Origin: Pseudonocardia broussonetiae
GTDB lineage: Bacteria > Actinomycetota > Actinomycetes > Mycobacteriales > Pseudonocardiaceae
Direction: 5' to 3'
NCBI RefSeq assembly: GCF_013155125.1
Contig: NZ_CP053564.1
Location: forward strand, 6,517,501 to 6,581,500
DNA: 64,000 nt
This document shows positions 9,046 through 20,489 of the stretch, piece after piece (position 1 is the first letter of the stretch; the number at the start of each line of letters is the position of its first letter). The position numbers were made by a program, and so were the translations under genes. The notes under the pieces were generated by a model. It was not told where the DNA came from, made no database searches, and saw nothing but the letters and a program-made list of their open reading frames with translations.

Positions 9046-9143
9046 CCGCGTCGAGGGACCTCACGGTCCCGCTGCGCGTTCCCCGGGGGGTCGGACTGGT
9101 CGGGGGCCGGTCCGGCCTCCCGACCCGTACGTAAGGTGGGCGC

Positions 9144-10796
<1,653 letters not shown>

Positions 10797-10817
10797 GCCG
10801 CACGCAGAGTTCGGCGG

Positions 10818-11627
10818 TCACAGCCCGGCGCGCTCCAGCACGGCGCGGGCCATGCGCACGTGCACGTCGTCGACCATCTGCCCGTCGACGAGGCCGACGC
10901 CCTGCGCAGACGCCTCGACGACGGCGCGGGCGTGCGCCACCTCGGCCTCCGACGGTGTGAAGGCCTCGTGCGCCAGCGGGACCTGCGCCGGGTGGATGCA
11001 GAGCTTACCCGCGTAGCCGAGGTCGCGGGCGTGGCCGGCCTCGCGGCGGAACGCGTCGTCGTCGTGCACGGCGACCACGACCTGGTCGAGCACCGGCACG
11101 CCCGAGAGGCGTCCGGCCAGCGCGACGCGGCTGCGGGCGTAGAGCACCTCGTGGCCGTCGGCGGTGCGGCGGCCGCCGAGGTCGGCGACGTAGTCCTCGG
11201 CGCCGAAGTAGGCCGCCGCCAGCCCACTGCCCTCGAGCAGGACGCGGCTGTCGGCCACGCCGAGCGCGGTCTCCAGCCCGCCGACGACGACCGCGTCCCC
11301 CCGCCCGCGCACCGCGAGCCGCGCGCGGAGGTCGTCGAGCTGCTCGGGGCGCTCGAGCTTCGGGAGCACCACCCCGTCGGCCGCCGTGCCCGCCACCGCC
11401 TCGACGTCGTCGGCGAACCAGGGGCTGCCGGGCGGGTTGACGCGCACGAGCACCACCGCGTCGACGTCGAGCACCGCCAGCGCCGCGACGACGGTGGCCC
11501 GCGCGGTGTCCTTGTCGCCGGCCGCGACGGCGTCCTCCAGGTCGAGGACCACGCCGTCGGGCCGGGAGCGGCCGACCTTGGCGATCATGTCGGCGCGCCC
11601 GCCCGGGACGAACAGCAGCGACCTCAT
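10818..11627 (-). CDS. HpcH/HpaI aldolase family, CitE-like beta-hydroxyacyl-CoA lyase
   Basis: A 269-residue TIM-barrel lyase of the CitE family, which cleaves malyl-CoA-, methylmalyl-CoA- or citramalyl-CoA-type substrates. It opens with RSLLFVPGG and carries the metal region VVLDLEDAV (D29, E31, D32) and GGLETALGV. It is the last gene of a five-gene operon; its ATG overlaps the MaoC stop (ATGA). The combination of acyl-CoA dehydrogenase, carboxyltransferase, acyl-CoA synthetase, MaoC hydratase and CitE matches the mycobacterial Rv2498c-Rv2505c locus, where the CitE protein is a citramalyl-CoA/HMG-CoA lyase. That specific activity is inferred here. Confidence 0.85.
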   Translation of the reverse strand: MRSLLFVPGGRADMIAKVGRSRPDGVVLDLEDAVAAGDKDTARATVVAALAVLDVDAVVLVRVNPPGSPWFADDVEAVAGTAADGVVLPKLERPEQLDDLRARLAVRGRGDAVVVGGLETALGVADSRVLLEGSGLAAAYFGAEDYVADLGGRRTADGHEVLYARSRVALAGRLSGVPVLDQVVVAVHDDDAFRREAGHARDLGYAGKLCIHPAQVPLAHEAFTPSEAEVAHARAVVEASAQGVGLVDGQMVDDVHVRMARAVLERAGL

Positions 11628-12076
11628 GCCGGCCTGCACCGCATGAACGCCGCCCGCGTGGCCCGGCAGACGACCTCGCCGCGCTGGTTGGACGCGTCGT
11701 GGCGGAACGTCACGATGCCCGCGTCCGGCCGCGACGAGCTCTTCCGCGCCTCGAGCACCTCGGTGACCACGCGGATCGTGTCGCCCGCGAACACCGGCTT
11801 CGGGAACTCGATGGCGGAGAAGCCGAGGTTGGCGATCGTGGTGCCCAGCGTCAGCTCCGGCACCGCCAGCCCGACGACGAGCGCGACGGTGAACATCGAG
11901 TTCACCAGCGGGCGCCCGAACTCCGTGCCGGCCGCGAACTCGGCGTCGAGGTGCAGCGGCTGCGGGTTCATCGTCATCGTCGTGAACAGGACGTTGTCGG
12001 TCTCGGTGACCGTGCGGCGCGTGGCCGCCTCCACCACCGTGCCGACCGTGAGGTCCTCGAACCACATCCCGCTCAC
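11624..12076 (-). CDS. MaoC-family (hot-dog fold) enoyl-CoA hydratase
   Basis: A 150-residue hydratase-2-type protein adding water across an enoyl- or itaconyl/mesaconyl-CoA. The active-site segment is MNPQPLHLD, where N37 takes the place of the usual Asp and H42 is the catalytic His. The GTG start at 12076 overlaps the stop of the acyl-CoA synthetase (GTGA) and follows GGAGG by seven bases; an in-frame ATG lies three codons further. Coupled to the CitE gene downstream, it would supply the hydroxyacyl-CoA that CitE cleaves. Confidence 0.87.
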   Translation of the reverse strand: MSGMWFEDLTVGTVVEAATRRTVTETDNVLFTTMTMNPQPLHLDAEFAAGTEFGRPLVNSMFTVALVVGLAVPELTLGTTIANLGFSAIEFPKPVFAGDTIRVVTEVLEARKSSSRPDAGIVTFRHDASNQRGEVVCRATRAAFMRCRPA

Positions 12077-14031
12077 GCGCGCACCTCCGTCGCACCGACC
12101 ACCCGGGCCACCGCCTCCAGCGCGGCCGGGTCGTCCATCGCCGACGTGTCGCCGGTGGGCCCGCCGTGCACCACCACGTCGCGCAGCAGCCTGCGCATCG
12201 TCTTCCCCGTGCGCGTCTTGGGCATCGCCGGGGTGACGAAGATCCGGTCGAGCCGCGCGTAGCCGCCCATCTCCCCCACGACCCGCGCGCGGATCTGCTC
12301 GGGAGCCTCGTCCCCCGCGCCCTCGCGCAGCGTCACGAACGCGATCGGGACCGTGCCCTTCGTGTCGTCCGGGACGCCGACGACGGCGGCCTCCACCACG
12401 TCGGGGTGCGCCGTCACGACCGCCTCGATCTCCATCGTCGAGATGCGGTGCGCGGCCACGTTGATGACGTCGTCGGCGCGGCCGAGCACCCACAGGTGCC
12501 CGTCGTGGTCGAGGACGGCCTCGTCGTTGGTGGCGTACTTGCCGGGGAACCGGGAGAAGTAGGTGCTCAGGTACCGCTCGTGGTCGTCCCAGACGGTGCG
12601 GGCGAGGGTCGGGAACGGGCTGGTCAGCACCAGGTTGCCCTTGACGCCCGGCGCGACCGGCGCGCCGTCGTCGTCGAGGATCTCGAACGCGTGCCCCGGC
12701 ACGGGCGTGCCCACCGAGCCCGCCTTGAGGTCCTCGGCGCCGTACACCGGGTAGGTCCAGGTCGAGCCGGTCTCGGTCTGCCCGTAGGCGTTGACGACGG
12801 GCACGCCGAGCGTGTCGGTGGCCCAGCCGAAGGTGTCGCCGTCGAGCGGCTCGCCCTGCACCGTGACGAGCTTGAGCCCGGGCAGCGGGTGCGCGGCCGC
12901 GAGGTCGTCGCCGAACTTGCGCAGCATCCGGACCAGCGTCGGCGCGCACAGCACCTTGGTCACGGCGTGCCGCTCGCAGATCTCGTAGAACCGGGCCGTG
13001 GTCGGCGTGTCCAGCGCGCCCTCGAAGCAGGCGATCGTCATGCCGCAGGCCAGCCCGCCGACGACGGCCTGGATCGGGAACGTCAGCCAGCCGACGTCGG
13101 CCGCCACCCAGTAGACGTCGCCCGGCTCGTACCCGACCTGCCAGTGCGCGTTGGCCCAGGTGCCGAGCAGGAACCCGCCGACGCTGTGCACCACGCCCTT
13201 CGGCTTCGACTCCGTGCCCGAGGTGAAGATCAGGAACGAGGGCTCGTTGGGGTCGAGCGGGACCGCCGGGGTGCCCGCGGCGCCGGACTCGAGCACGTCG
13301 GCGTAGGCGTGCTCACCCTCGCCCAGCGGCACGGCCTCGCCGGTGCGGTCGACGACGACCGTCGCCCGGACCGACGGCGTCCGCGTGCGGGCGGCGCGCA
13401 GCGTCTCCAGCAGCGGCACCGGCTTGGTGCGCCGGTAGATCGCGTCGGCGACGACCACGACGGTGGCCCGCGCCGCCTGCAGCCGCGACGCGACCGCCTC
13501 CTCCCCGAACCCGGAGAACAGCACGGTGTAGATCGCGCCGATCCGGTTGCAGGCGTGGATCGTCGTGAACGCCTCGACCAGGTTGGGCATGTAGATCGCG
13601 ACGACGTCGCCCTTGCGCACGCCCAGCCCCAGCAGCCCGGCCGCGAGCCGGGTGACCTCGCCGGCCAGCTCCGCGTAGGTGACCGTGCGGGTGTCGCCGG
13701 GCTCGCCCTCCCAGACCACGGCGGCGCGGTCTGCCGTCGCGGGGTCCTCGGCCCAGCGGTCGACGCAGTTGTCGGCCACGTTGAGCCGCCCGCCCTCGAA
13801 GTAGCGGAAGTCGTCGATCTCCCCGGTGCGGACCGTGGTCCAGGGCGTCGACCAGCGCTGCTGGCGCGCCACCCACTCCCAGTAGGCGTCCGGCCCGTCC
13901 AGGGCGCGGGCGGCGGCGAGCTGCTCGACCCGCTCGGGCACCGTCCACTCCGCACGGAGCGGGACGATCGGGGAGTCGAGCAGGTGCGTGAGGCTGTCTG
14001 CGCCGGTGCTGTCTGCGCTGTTCTGGGACAT
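12073..14031 (-). CDS. Acyl-CoA synthetase, acetyl/propionyl/acetoacetyl-CoA synthetase type (AMP-forming)
   Basis: A 652-residue adenylate-forming ligase that activates a short-chain acid to its CoA ester. Visible motifs are the N-terminal [16 protein letters not shown], the ATP loop [22 protein letters not shown] and the C-terminal [11 protein letters not shown] whose lysine is the usual acetylation-control site. The ATG at 14031 follows CCGGAGGACGACG. It sits between the carboxyltransferase and MaoC genes of the operon. Because Acs-type enzymes are silenced by lysine acetylation, the protein acetyltransferase/deacetylase pair at 17.6-21.7 kb may act on it. Confidence 0.85.
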   Translation of the reverse strand: MSQNSADSTGADSLTHLLDSPIVPLRAEWTVPERVEQLAAARALDGPDAYWEWVARQQRWSTPWTTVRTGEIDDFRYFEGGRLNVADNCVDRWAEDPATADRAAVVWEGEPGDTRTVTYAELAGEVTRLAAGLLGLGVRKGDVVAIYMPNLVEAFTTIHACNRIGAIYTVLFSGFGEEAVASRLQAARATVVVVADAIYRRTKPVPLLETLRAARTRTPSVRATVVVDRTGEAVPLGEGEHAYADVLESGAAGTPAVPLDPNEPSFLIFTSGTESKPKGVVHSVGGFLLGTWANAHWQVGYEPGDVYWVAADVGWLTFPIQAVVGGLACGMTIACFEGALDTPTTARFYEICERHAVTKVLCAPTLVRMLRKFGDDLAAAHPLPGLKLVTVQGEPLDGDTFGWATDTLGVPVVNAYGQTETGSTWTYPVYGAEDLKAGSVGTPVPGHAFEILDDDGAPVAPGVKGNLVLTSPFPTLARTVWDDHERYLSTYFSRFPGKYATNDEAVLDHDGHLWVLGRADDVINVAAHRISTMEIEAVVTAHPDVVEAAVVGVPDDTKGTVPIAFVTLREGAGDEAPEQIRARVVGEMGGYARLDRIFVTPAMPKTRTGKTMRRLLRDVVVHGGPTGDTSAMDDPAALEAVARVVGATEVRA

Positions 14032-14048
14032 CGTCGTCGTCCTCCGGG

Positions 14049-15647
14049 TCACACGGGGCTGATGGGGTGGTGGCGGCGGCCGGTCGAGCGCGTCCAGCGG
14101 TCGGCGTCGACCATCCGCGCGACGAGCTCGGCGCGCAGGCGCGCGGGCTCCACGACGGCGTCGACGACCAGTTCCGACGCCATGCGGAGCAGGTTGATGT
14201 CGGCCTGCTGCTCGGCGGTGCGGGCGGCGACGAACGCGGCGCGCTCGTCGTCGTCCCCGATCGCGGCGATCTTGTTGGCGTACACGGCGTTCACCGACGC
14301 CTGCGCGCCCATCGGGCCGATCGTCGCCGTGGGCAGCGCGAGGGTCGCGCGGGGCTCGAAGCCCGGCGCGCACATCGCGTAGAAGCCGGCGGCGTAGGCC
14401 TTGCGCAGCACCACCGAGTACTTGGGCACCTCGGCGCTCGCCATCGCCGTGATCATCTTCGCGCCGTGGCGGATGATCCCCGCGCGCTCCACCTCGACGC
14501 CGACCATGAAGCCGGGGACGTCCTGGAGGAACACCAGCGGCACGTTGAACGCGTCGCACAGGCTCATGAAGCGCGTCGCCTTGTCGGCGGAGTCGACGAA
14601 GATCGCGCCGCTGCGGACCATCGGCTGGTTGGCCACGATCCCGACCACCCGGCCGTCGAGGCGGGCGAGGCCGGTCACCATCTCCTGCGCCCAGCGCGCC
14701 TTGATCTCGAAGAACGTGCCGGCGTCGACGAGGCGGTCGACGACGTCGCGCACGTCGTAGGCGGTGTTCGGGTCGACGGGGACCAGGCCGTCCCAGTCGT
14801 CGCGCTCGGGCTCCCGGGACGTCGCGCGCGCCGGGGCGGAGCGGAAGTCGTCGGGCAGGTAGGACAGCAGCAGCCGCGCCGCGGCGATCGCCTGCCAGTC
14901 CTCGTCGAACACCTCGTCGCCGCAGCCGGAGACCTCGGCGTGCATCAGCGCGCCGCCCATCTCCTCCAGCGTCGTGCGCTCGCCGGTGACCTTCTCCGCG
15001 ACCCGCGGGCTGGCCAGGTACATCGAGGCGTTGCCCTCGACCATCCCGACCCAGTCGCAGAACGCGGGCATGTACGCCCCGCCGGCCGCGCTCGGGCCGT
15101 GCAGGCAGCACAGCTGCGGCACCCGCCCGGACAGCTTCACCTGCAGCTGGAAGATCGCCGACGCGCCGCGGCGGCCGGGGAAGAAGCCCATCTGGTCGGT
15201 GAGCCGCCCGCCGGCGGAGTCGACGAGGTAGACCACCGGCAGCAGGTCGCGGTCGGCGCGTTCCAGGATGCGGATCTGCTTCTCGCAGGTCAGCTCGCCC
15301 CACGACCCGGCCTTGACGGTGAAGTCGTGCGCGATGACCGCCACCGGGCGGCCCTCGATGCGGCCGACGCCGGTGATGACGCCGTCGGCCGGGAGCGCCC
15401 CGTCGCGGGCGGCGGTGGCGAGCAGGCCGTCCTCGACGAAGGAGCCGGGGTCGACGAGCACCGCGATCCGGTCGCGGACCGGCAGCTTGTCGGGCCAGCG
15501 GGCGGGGTCGCCACCGGCGAGCGCGGTGGCGGTGGCGTCGACGACCTCGTCCACGCCCCTCTCGTCGGCACCGATCTCGCCCGCGGGCTCCACGGGGGCC
15601 GCGCGCACCCCCTCGGCCGCCGCCGCACCGTCGACGGTGCGGGTCAC
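14049..15647 (-). CDS. Acyl-CoA carboxylase carboxyltransferase (beta) subunit, AccD1/MccB-like
   Basis: A 532-residue biotin-dependent carboxyltransferase with the two crotonase-like halves of the family (SAGGRLTDQMGFFPGRRG and the C-terminal DVPGFMVGVEVERAGIIRHGAKM). Length and sequence resemble methylcrotonyl-CoA carboxylase beta chains. It starts at a GTG whose GTGA overlaps the acyl-CoA dehydrogenase stop, so the two are translationally coupled. The biotin carboxylase/carrier alpha subunit, which is adjacent in mycobacteria (accA1), is missing from this operon and must come from elsewhere. Confidence 0.87.
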   Translation of the reverse strand: MTRTVDGAAAAEGVRAAPVEPAGEIGADERGVDEVVDATATALAGGDPARWPDKLPVRDRIAVLVDPGSFVEDGLLATAARDGALPADGVITGVGRIEGRPVAVIAHDFTVKAGSWGELTCEKQIRILERADRDLLPVVYLVDSAGGRLTDQMGFFPGRRGASAIFQLQVKLSGRVPQLCCLHGPSAAGGAYMPAFCDWVGMVEGNASMYLASPRVAEKVTGERTTLEEMGGALMHAEVSGCGDEVFDEDWQAIAAARLLLSYLPDDFRSAPARATSREPERDDWDGLVPVDPNTAYDVRDVVDRLVDAGTFFEIKARWAQEMVTGLARLDGRVVGIVANQPMVRSGAIFVDSADKATRFMSLCDAFNVPLVFLQDVPGFMVGVEVERAGIIRHGAKMITAMASAEVPKYSVVLRKAYAAGFYAMCAPGFEPRATLALPTATIGPMGAQASVNAVYANKIAAIGDDDERAAFVAARTAEQQADINLLRMASELVVDAVVEPARLRAELVARMVDADRWTRSTGRRHHPISPV

Positions 15648-16783
15648 GACGCCATGCCGCGCGTCAGGATCTCCAGCTGGATCTCGTCGGTGCCGCCGCC
15701 GATGCGCAGGATCCGGGCGTCCCGGTAGTGCCGCGCGACCGGCGACTCCTCCACGAAGCCGGCGCCGCCGAAGAGCTGCACGGCGTCGTCGACGATGTGG
15801 TTGGCCGCGATCGCGGCGACGTACTTCGCCCGCGCCACCGACCTCCCCGCCTCCGGGTGGCCGGCGTCGAGGCGGGCGGCGGCCTGGTACGTGACCAGCC
15901 GCGCCGACTCCAGCTCGATCTCCATCGTCGCGAGCTTGTGCCGGATCGTCTGCAGGTGCGTCAGCGGTGCGCCGAACGCCTCGCGCTCGCGGGTGTACTG
16001 CAGCGCCAGGTCCAGGCACTCCGCGGCGTGCCCGAGACCCATGCCGGCGAGCGCGATCCGCTCGAGCTGGAAGGCCTCCATGATCTGGTAGAAGCCGCGG
16101 TTCTCCTCCCCCAGCACGGCGTCGGCCGCGACGACGACGTCGTCGAGCACCACCTCGCGGGTGTCCGAGGAGTGCCACCCCATCTTGACCAGCGGCGTGC
16201 CCGTCGACACGCCCGGCGCGTCCGCCCCGACCAGGAACAGGGTGACGCCGCCGCGGCCCGCGTCGCCGGTGCGGGCGGCGACGACCAGCAGGTCGGCCAG
16301 CCCGGCGTTGGTGATGTACATCTTGCGGGCGTTGAGCACCCACCCGTCGTCGGTGCGGCGGGCGGTGCTGGTGACGCCGGCGACGTCGGACCCGGTGCCC
16401 GGCTCGGTGACCGCGATCGACGCGACCGCCTCCCCCGAGGCCAGCGGGCCGAGCCAGCGCTCCTGCTGGGCCGCCGTGCCGTGCCGGACCACGTGCGGTG
16501 CCGCCATGTACGCGCTGACCAGCGCCGTCACCGCGATGCCGCCGCTGGCCCGGGCGAGCTCCTCGGCGAGCAGCGCGACGGTGACGCTGTCGCCGCCCCC
16601 GCCGCCGTGCTCCTCGGGCGTCACGAGCCCGAGCAGCCCGGCCGCGCCCAGGCGCTTCCACAGCTCGTCGGGGAACGTGCCCGCGGACTCCGCGGCGCCG
16701 ACGAGCGGGCGCACCTCCCGGTCGACGAACGTGCGGCAGGTGTCGCGGAACGCGTCGTGCTCGGCGTCGAGCTCCCAGTTCAT
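15644..16783 (-). CDS. Acyl-CoA dehydrogenase, isovaleryl-CoA/FadE19-like
   Basis: A 379-residue FAD flavoprotein, first gene of the operon. FAD/substrate motifs include SIAVTEPGTGSDVAG and the C-terminal GGAGFVEESPVARHYRD. The catalytic glutamate of short/medium-chain enzymes, just before the C-terminal GT(S/D)EIQ, is replaced by glycine (IGGGTDEIQ, G363). A glutamate is instead present at E241 in EAFQLERIALAG, the position used by isovaleryl-CoA and long-chain dehydrogenases, which suggests a branched substrate. The ATG at 16783 follows AGAGGGA. Transcription is probably repressed by the divergent TetR protein. Confidence 0.9.
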   Translation of the reverse strand: MNWELDAEHDAFRDTCRTFVDREVRPLVGAAESAGTFPDELWKRLGAAGLLGLVTPEEHGGGGGDSVTVALLAEELARASGGIAVTALVSAYMAAPHVVRHGTAAQQERWLGPLASGEAVASIAVTEPGTGSDVAGVTSTARRTDDGWVLNARKMYITNAGLADLLVVAARTGDAGRGGVTLFLVGADAPGVSTGTPLVKMGWHSSDTREVVLDDVVVAADAVLGEENRGFYQIMEAFQLERIALAGMGLGHAAECLDLALQYTREREAFGAPLTHLQTIRHKLATMEIELESARLVTYQAAARLDAGHPEAGRSVARAKYVAAIAANHIVDDAVQLFGGAGFVEESPVARHYRDARILRIGGGTDEIQLEILTRGMAS

Positions 16784-16833
16784 GCGGTCCCTCTCTGTTG
16801 TCCGACCACCCGGCGTTGTTCGACCACTCGAAT

Positions 16834-16857
16834 GTTCGACCGCCCGGTCGGTCGAAC
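16834..16857. promoter_or_regulatory. Palindromic TetR-type operator between the acyl-CoA operon and its regulator
   Basis: Nine-base arms GTTCGACCG and CGGTCGAAC are perfectly complementary around a six-base centre. Two further related half-sites lie towards the operon: TTCGACCACTCGA at 16819 and TCCGACCACCCGG at 16801, spaced 16-18 bases. The position in the 156-base divergent region makes the 16940 TetR protein the likely binder. Confidence 0.7.
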
Positions 16858-16939
16858 CCAGTAGAGTGGGCTCCGCCACCCCTGTCAACCGGGGGTCCGT
16901 CCGCTCCACGACGACGAGCACCGGGATACCGTCACCGCG

Positions 16940-17539
16940 ATGCCGCCCACCTCCGCCCGCGCCGACGCCCAGCGCGCCCGCGTCCTCGCGGCGTCCGTCG
17001 AGATCTTCGGGACGCGCGGGTACCGGGCCACCTCGATGAACGAGATCGCCGCGGGCGTGGGGCTGTCGAAGCCGACGCTCTACCACTACTTCCGCAACAA
17101 GGAGGAGCTCCTCGTCCGGATCTACTCCGACGTGCTCGACGAGAGCCTGCGGATGGCGCAGGAGACCGTCGACGCCGCGGCCACCCCGTTCGACGGGCTG
17201 CACGACCTGCTCGTCTCGCGCGTGGTCCACACCTGCGAGAACCGGGAGCTGCTCAAGATCTGCTTCGAGGAGGAGGACGAGCTGCGGCCCGACCTCTCCG
17301 AGGAGCTGATCGTGCGCCGGCGCCTGTTCGAGGACGTGGCCGTCTCGGCGCTGCGGCGACACCTCGACGAGCACCCCGAGGTGCGGCTGGCGATGGCGCC
17401 GAAGGTGTTCGTCAACATGTGCCTGGGCGCGGTGAACTGGACCTACAAGTGGTACCGCCCCACCGGCCCCCGCACCGCCGCGGAGCTGGGGCGGGAGATG
17501 GCGGACGCCCTGCTCGCGGTGCTGGTGCCGCCGGCCTGA
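16940..17539 (+). CDS. TetR/AcrR-family transcriptional regulator
   Basis: A 199-residue repressor with an N-terminal helix-turn-helix (residues about 12-60: VLAASVEIFGTRGYRATSM then GLSKPTLYHYFRNKEELL) and a helical ligand-binding C-terminus ending in a TetR_C-like WTYKWYRP segment. It is divergent from the five-gene acyl-CoA operon and next to a strong palindrome, so it probably represses that operon and itself and is released by an acyl-CoA. The ligand is not known. Confidence 0.92.
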   Translation: MPPTSARADAQRARVLAASVEIFGTRGYRATSMNEIAAGVGLSKPTLYHYFRNKEELLVRIYSDVLDESLRMAQETVDAAATPFDGLHDLLVSRVVHTCENRELLKICFEEEDELRPDLSEELIVRRRLFEDVAVSALRRHLDEHPEVRLAMAPKVFVNMCLGAVNWTYKWYRPTGPRTAAELGREMADALLAVLVPPA

Positions 17540-17550
17540 GCGGACCCGCC

Positions 17551-17643
17551 CCGCTCAGCCCGGGCGGCGGCCCGCGCACCCCGGCGGCGGGGCCCGCTCA
17601 CCCCAGCCGGCGGGAGCCGCTCAGCCCAGCCGGCGGGGGCCGC
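17551..17643. repeat. 21-23-bp degenerate tandem repeat at the 3' end of patA
   Basis: Four units beginning CCGC(T/G)CA start at 17551, 17572, 17594 and 17617. The last contains the stop codon of the acetyltransferase gene. On the minus strand each unit resembles the end of that gene (CGCCGGCTGGGCTGAGCGG, Arg-Arg-Leu-Gly-stop), so the gene's 3' end has been copied towards the convergent TetR gene. Confidence 0.75.
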
Positions 17644-20437
17644 CGTCGTTGCGGGTGGGGGCGGGGCCCAGCACGACCCGGGCGCCGGTGACGAACACGC
17701 CCTGCGCCGAGGCCAGCACCGGGTCGAGCGCGAGCGAGCGCACCTCCGGCAGCTCCTCGGCGATCTTGCCGACGCGCAGCACGATCTGCTCCAGCGCGTC
17801 GAGGTCGGTGGGCTCGCTGCCGCGGTAGCCGGCGAGCAGCGGGGCCGCGCGCGGGCCGCGGACCAGCGCGGCGGCGTCCTGGTCGGAGACCGGCACCACC
17901 CGGAACGCGCGGTCGCCGAGCAGCTCGGTGGCCACGCCGGACAGCCCGAACGACAGCAGCGACCCGAACGACGGGTCCTCGACGACCTCCAGCACGCACG
18001 ACAGGCCCTTGGGTGCCATCCGCTGGACGTAGACCTCCTCGTCGTCGGTGAGCGCGACGAGGTCCTCGACCGCCCGGCGGACTCCGGGGGCGGTGCCGAT
18101 GTCCAGGCGCACGCCGACGAGGTCGGTGCGGTGGCGCCAGCGGTCGCCGACGGCCTTGATCGCCACCGGGTAGCCCAGCTCGTCGGCCGCGGCCGCCGCG
18201 GCGTCGGCACCCCGGACGCGGCGGAAGGCCGTCATCGGGATGCCGAAGCAGTCGAGCAGCGCCACGGCGGACTCGTCGTCGAGCTGGCCCTCGGGCAGCG
18301 TCGCGACCAGCGCACGTGCGCGGTCGAGGTCGATGCCCGCGGGGGTGACGAACTCCCCCACCGGGCGCGAGCGCCAGCGGGAGTAGCGCGAGACGCGGGC
18401 CAGCGCCGCCACCGCCCGCTCCGGGCTGGGGAAGCTCGGCACCGAGCCCGGCCCGGGCGAGCCGTCGGGCCCGGGCAGCGCCAGCTCGGCGGGCACGCCC
18501 TCGACGGCGAGGAACACCGCGACCACCGGCTTGCCCGACCCGGCCACGGCCTCGCGCAGCGCGCGGGCGTACTCGGCGCCGGGGATGGCGAGCGGGGGGA
18601 CGAACACCGCGACCAGCGCGTCGCACTCGTCGCTCTGCACCGCCGCCGACACCGCCGCGGCGAACTGCTCGGGCGACGCCGCCGTGCCGACGTCGACGGC
18701 CGGACCGGCCGGGTCGAGCCCGGAGTCGAGCAGGCCGTCGGTGACCAGCAGGCCCAGCGCCGTGGAGTTGCCGACGACCGCGGTCCGCGGCCCCTCGGGC
18801 AGCGGCTGGTAGGCCAGCAGCAGCGCGGTGTCGAACAGCTCCGAGAGCGTCTCGACCCGGATCACGCCCGCCTGCTCGAACAGCACCTTCACGCTGGCGT
18901 CGTCGATCGGCGTGGACACCTCGGCGTGCGCCGGGATCGGCGCGGAGTGCCGCCCGCTCTTGACCGCCACGATCGGCTTCGTGCGGGCCAGGCGCCGCGC
19001 GAGCCGGCCGAACTTGCGCGGGTTGCCGAACGTCTCCAGGTACAGCAGCACGACGTCGGTGGCCGGGTCGGTCTGCCAGTACTGCAGCAGGTCGTTGCCC
19101 GAGAGGTCGGCGCGGTTGCCCGCCGACACGAACGTCGACAGCCCCAGCCCGCGGCCCCGCGCCGCCGCGAGGATCGCGATGCCCAGTGCCCCGGACTGCG
19201 AGAAGAACCCGACCCGCCCGCGCCCGGGCAGCGTCGGCGCCAGGGTGGCGTTGAGGCGGACCTCGGGGTCGGTGTTGGCGACGCCGAGCGCGTTGGGCCC
19301 GATCACGCGCATGCCGTGCGCGCGGGCCTCCTCGACGAGGCGGCGCTGCGCCCCCGACCCGTCGGCGCCGGAGTCGGCGAACCCGGAGCTGACGACGACG
19401 AGCGCCTTCACGCCCTTGGCCAGGCAGGAGTCCATGACCTCGTCGACGCCCGCGGCGGGGACGGCGACGACGGCGAGGTCGACGTCGTCGGGGATGTCGG
19501 TGACCGAGGGGTAGGCGCGCACGCCGCGCACCGACCGCGCCTCGGAGTTGACCGGGTAGACCGGGCCGGTGAAGTTGCCGCGCAGCAGGTTGGCGAACAC
19601 CTCGTGGCCGATCTTGGACGGGTCGGTGGACGCCCCGATCACCGCGACCGACGTCGGGTGCAGCGCGTTGTGCACGCTGCGGGCCTCGGCGCGCTGCTCG
19701 CGGGAGTCGCGCACCGCGAGCGACTTCTCCGTGGGGTCGATGTCGAACTCCAGGTGCAGCACGCCGTCGGCGAACTCCCGGCTCACCTGGTAGCCCGCCT
19801 GCCGGAACACCCGCACCATCGCGTGGTTCTCGACGAGCACCTCGGCCTCGAACCGGCGCAGCCCGTTCTCCCGCGCCGCCGCGGCGAGGTGCTCGAGCAG
19901 GATCGAGCCGAGTCCGCGGCCCTGGTGGGTGTCGCGGGCGACGAAGGCGACCTCGGCCGAGTCGATCGCCGCCGTGCCCGCGGTGCCGCCCGGGCCGCCG
20001 TCGCCCGGCAGCCCCTCGTAGCGGCCGACGGCGATGATCTCGTCGCCGAGCAGGCAGATGAACGCCACCCGGGAGCGGTGGTCGACGACGGTGAAGCGCT
20101 CCAGGTCGCGCGGGGGGATGCGCGGGTAGGGGCCGAAGAACCGCAGGTAGCGGGTGCGCTCGGACAGGCTCTCGTGGAACCGCAGCAGCGCCTCGCCGTC
20201 GGAGGGCAGGATCGGGCGCAGGTGCACGATGCCGCCGTCGGAGGCCACGACGTCGGCCTCCCAGCGGCGGGGGTAGCCGGGGCCGGCGGCGGGTGGGTCG
20301 GTCGGCGGAGGGGCGGGCGGGGTGCCGTCCGCCGTCCCGGCCGCGCCGTTCGCAGGGGCCGACCCGTCGGCCGGGCTGTTCGCGCCGGCCGTGCTGTCTC
20401 CGGCCCTGCCGCGGTCGGCTTCCGGGGAGCGGGTCAT
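17621..20437 (-). CDS. Protein lysine acetyltransferase: N-terminal GNAT fused to NDP-forming acyl-CoA synthetase (SlPatA type)
   Basis: A 938-residue two-part protein. A Pro/Ala/Gly-rich leader (1-55) precedes a GNAT domain (about 61-235) with the acetyl-CoA loop Q172-G-R-G-L-G. From about 258 it continues as an NDP-forming acyl-CoA synthetase: CoA-binding Rossmann domain (VAVIGASTDPSKIG), ligase domain and an ATP-grasp near the C-terminus. GNAT first is the order described for Streptomyces lividans PatA, which acetylates and inactivates acetoacetyl-CoA synthetase; E. coli PatZ has the reverse order. The neighbouring acuC gene encodes a plausible opposing deacetylase. The start at 20437 follows AGGAC; the open frame upstream is low-complexity. 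Confidence 0.88.
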   Translation of the reverse strand: MTRSPEADRGRAGDSTAGANSPADGSAPANGAAGTADGTPPAPPPTDPPAAGPGYPRRWEADVVASDGGIVHLRPILPSDGEALLRFHESLSERTRYLRFFGPYPRIPPRDLERFTVVDHRSRVAFICLLGDEIIAVGRYEGLPGDGGPGGTAGTAAIDSAEVAFVARDTHQGRGLGSILLEHLAAAARENGLRRFEAEVLVENHAMVRVFRQAGYQVSREFADGVLHLEFDIDPTEKSLAVRDSREQRAEARSVHNALHPTSVAVIGASTDPSKIGHEVFANLLRGNFTGPVYPVNSEARSVRGVRAYPSVTDIPDDVDLAVVAVPAAGVDEVMDSCLAKGVKALVVVSSGFADSGADGSGAQRRLVEEARAHGMRVIGPNALGVANTDPEVRLNATLAPTLPGRGRVGFFSQSGALGIAILAAARGRGLGLSTFVSAGNRADLSGNDLLQYWQTDPATDVVLLYLETFGNPRKFGRLARRLARTKPIVAVKSGRHSAPIPAHAEVSTPIDDASVKVLFEQAGVIRVETLSELFDTALLLAYQPLPEGPRTAVVGNSTALGLLVTDGLLDSGLDPAGPAVDVGTAASPEQFAAAVSAAVQSDECDALVAVFVPPLAIPGAEYARALREAVAGSGKPVVAVFLAVEGVPAELALPGPDGSPGPGSVPSFPSPERAVAALARVSRYSRWRSRPVGEFVTPAGIDLDRARALVATLPEGQLDDESAVALLDCFGIPMTAFRRVRGADAAAAAADELGYPVAIKAVGDRWRHRTDLVGVRLDIGTAPGVRRAVEDLVALTDDEEVYVQRMAPKGLSCVLEVVEDPSFGSLLSFGLSGVATELLGDRAFRVVPVSDQDAAALVRGPRAAPLLAGYRGSEPTDLDALEQIVLRVGKIAEELPEVRSLALDPVLASAQGVFVTGARVVLGPAPTRNDGGPRRLG

Positions 20438-20489
20438 CGCGGGTCCTGTCCGGTCGGTCGCGGGAGAACGGGGCGTCCCTGCGACTGTC

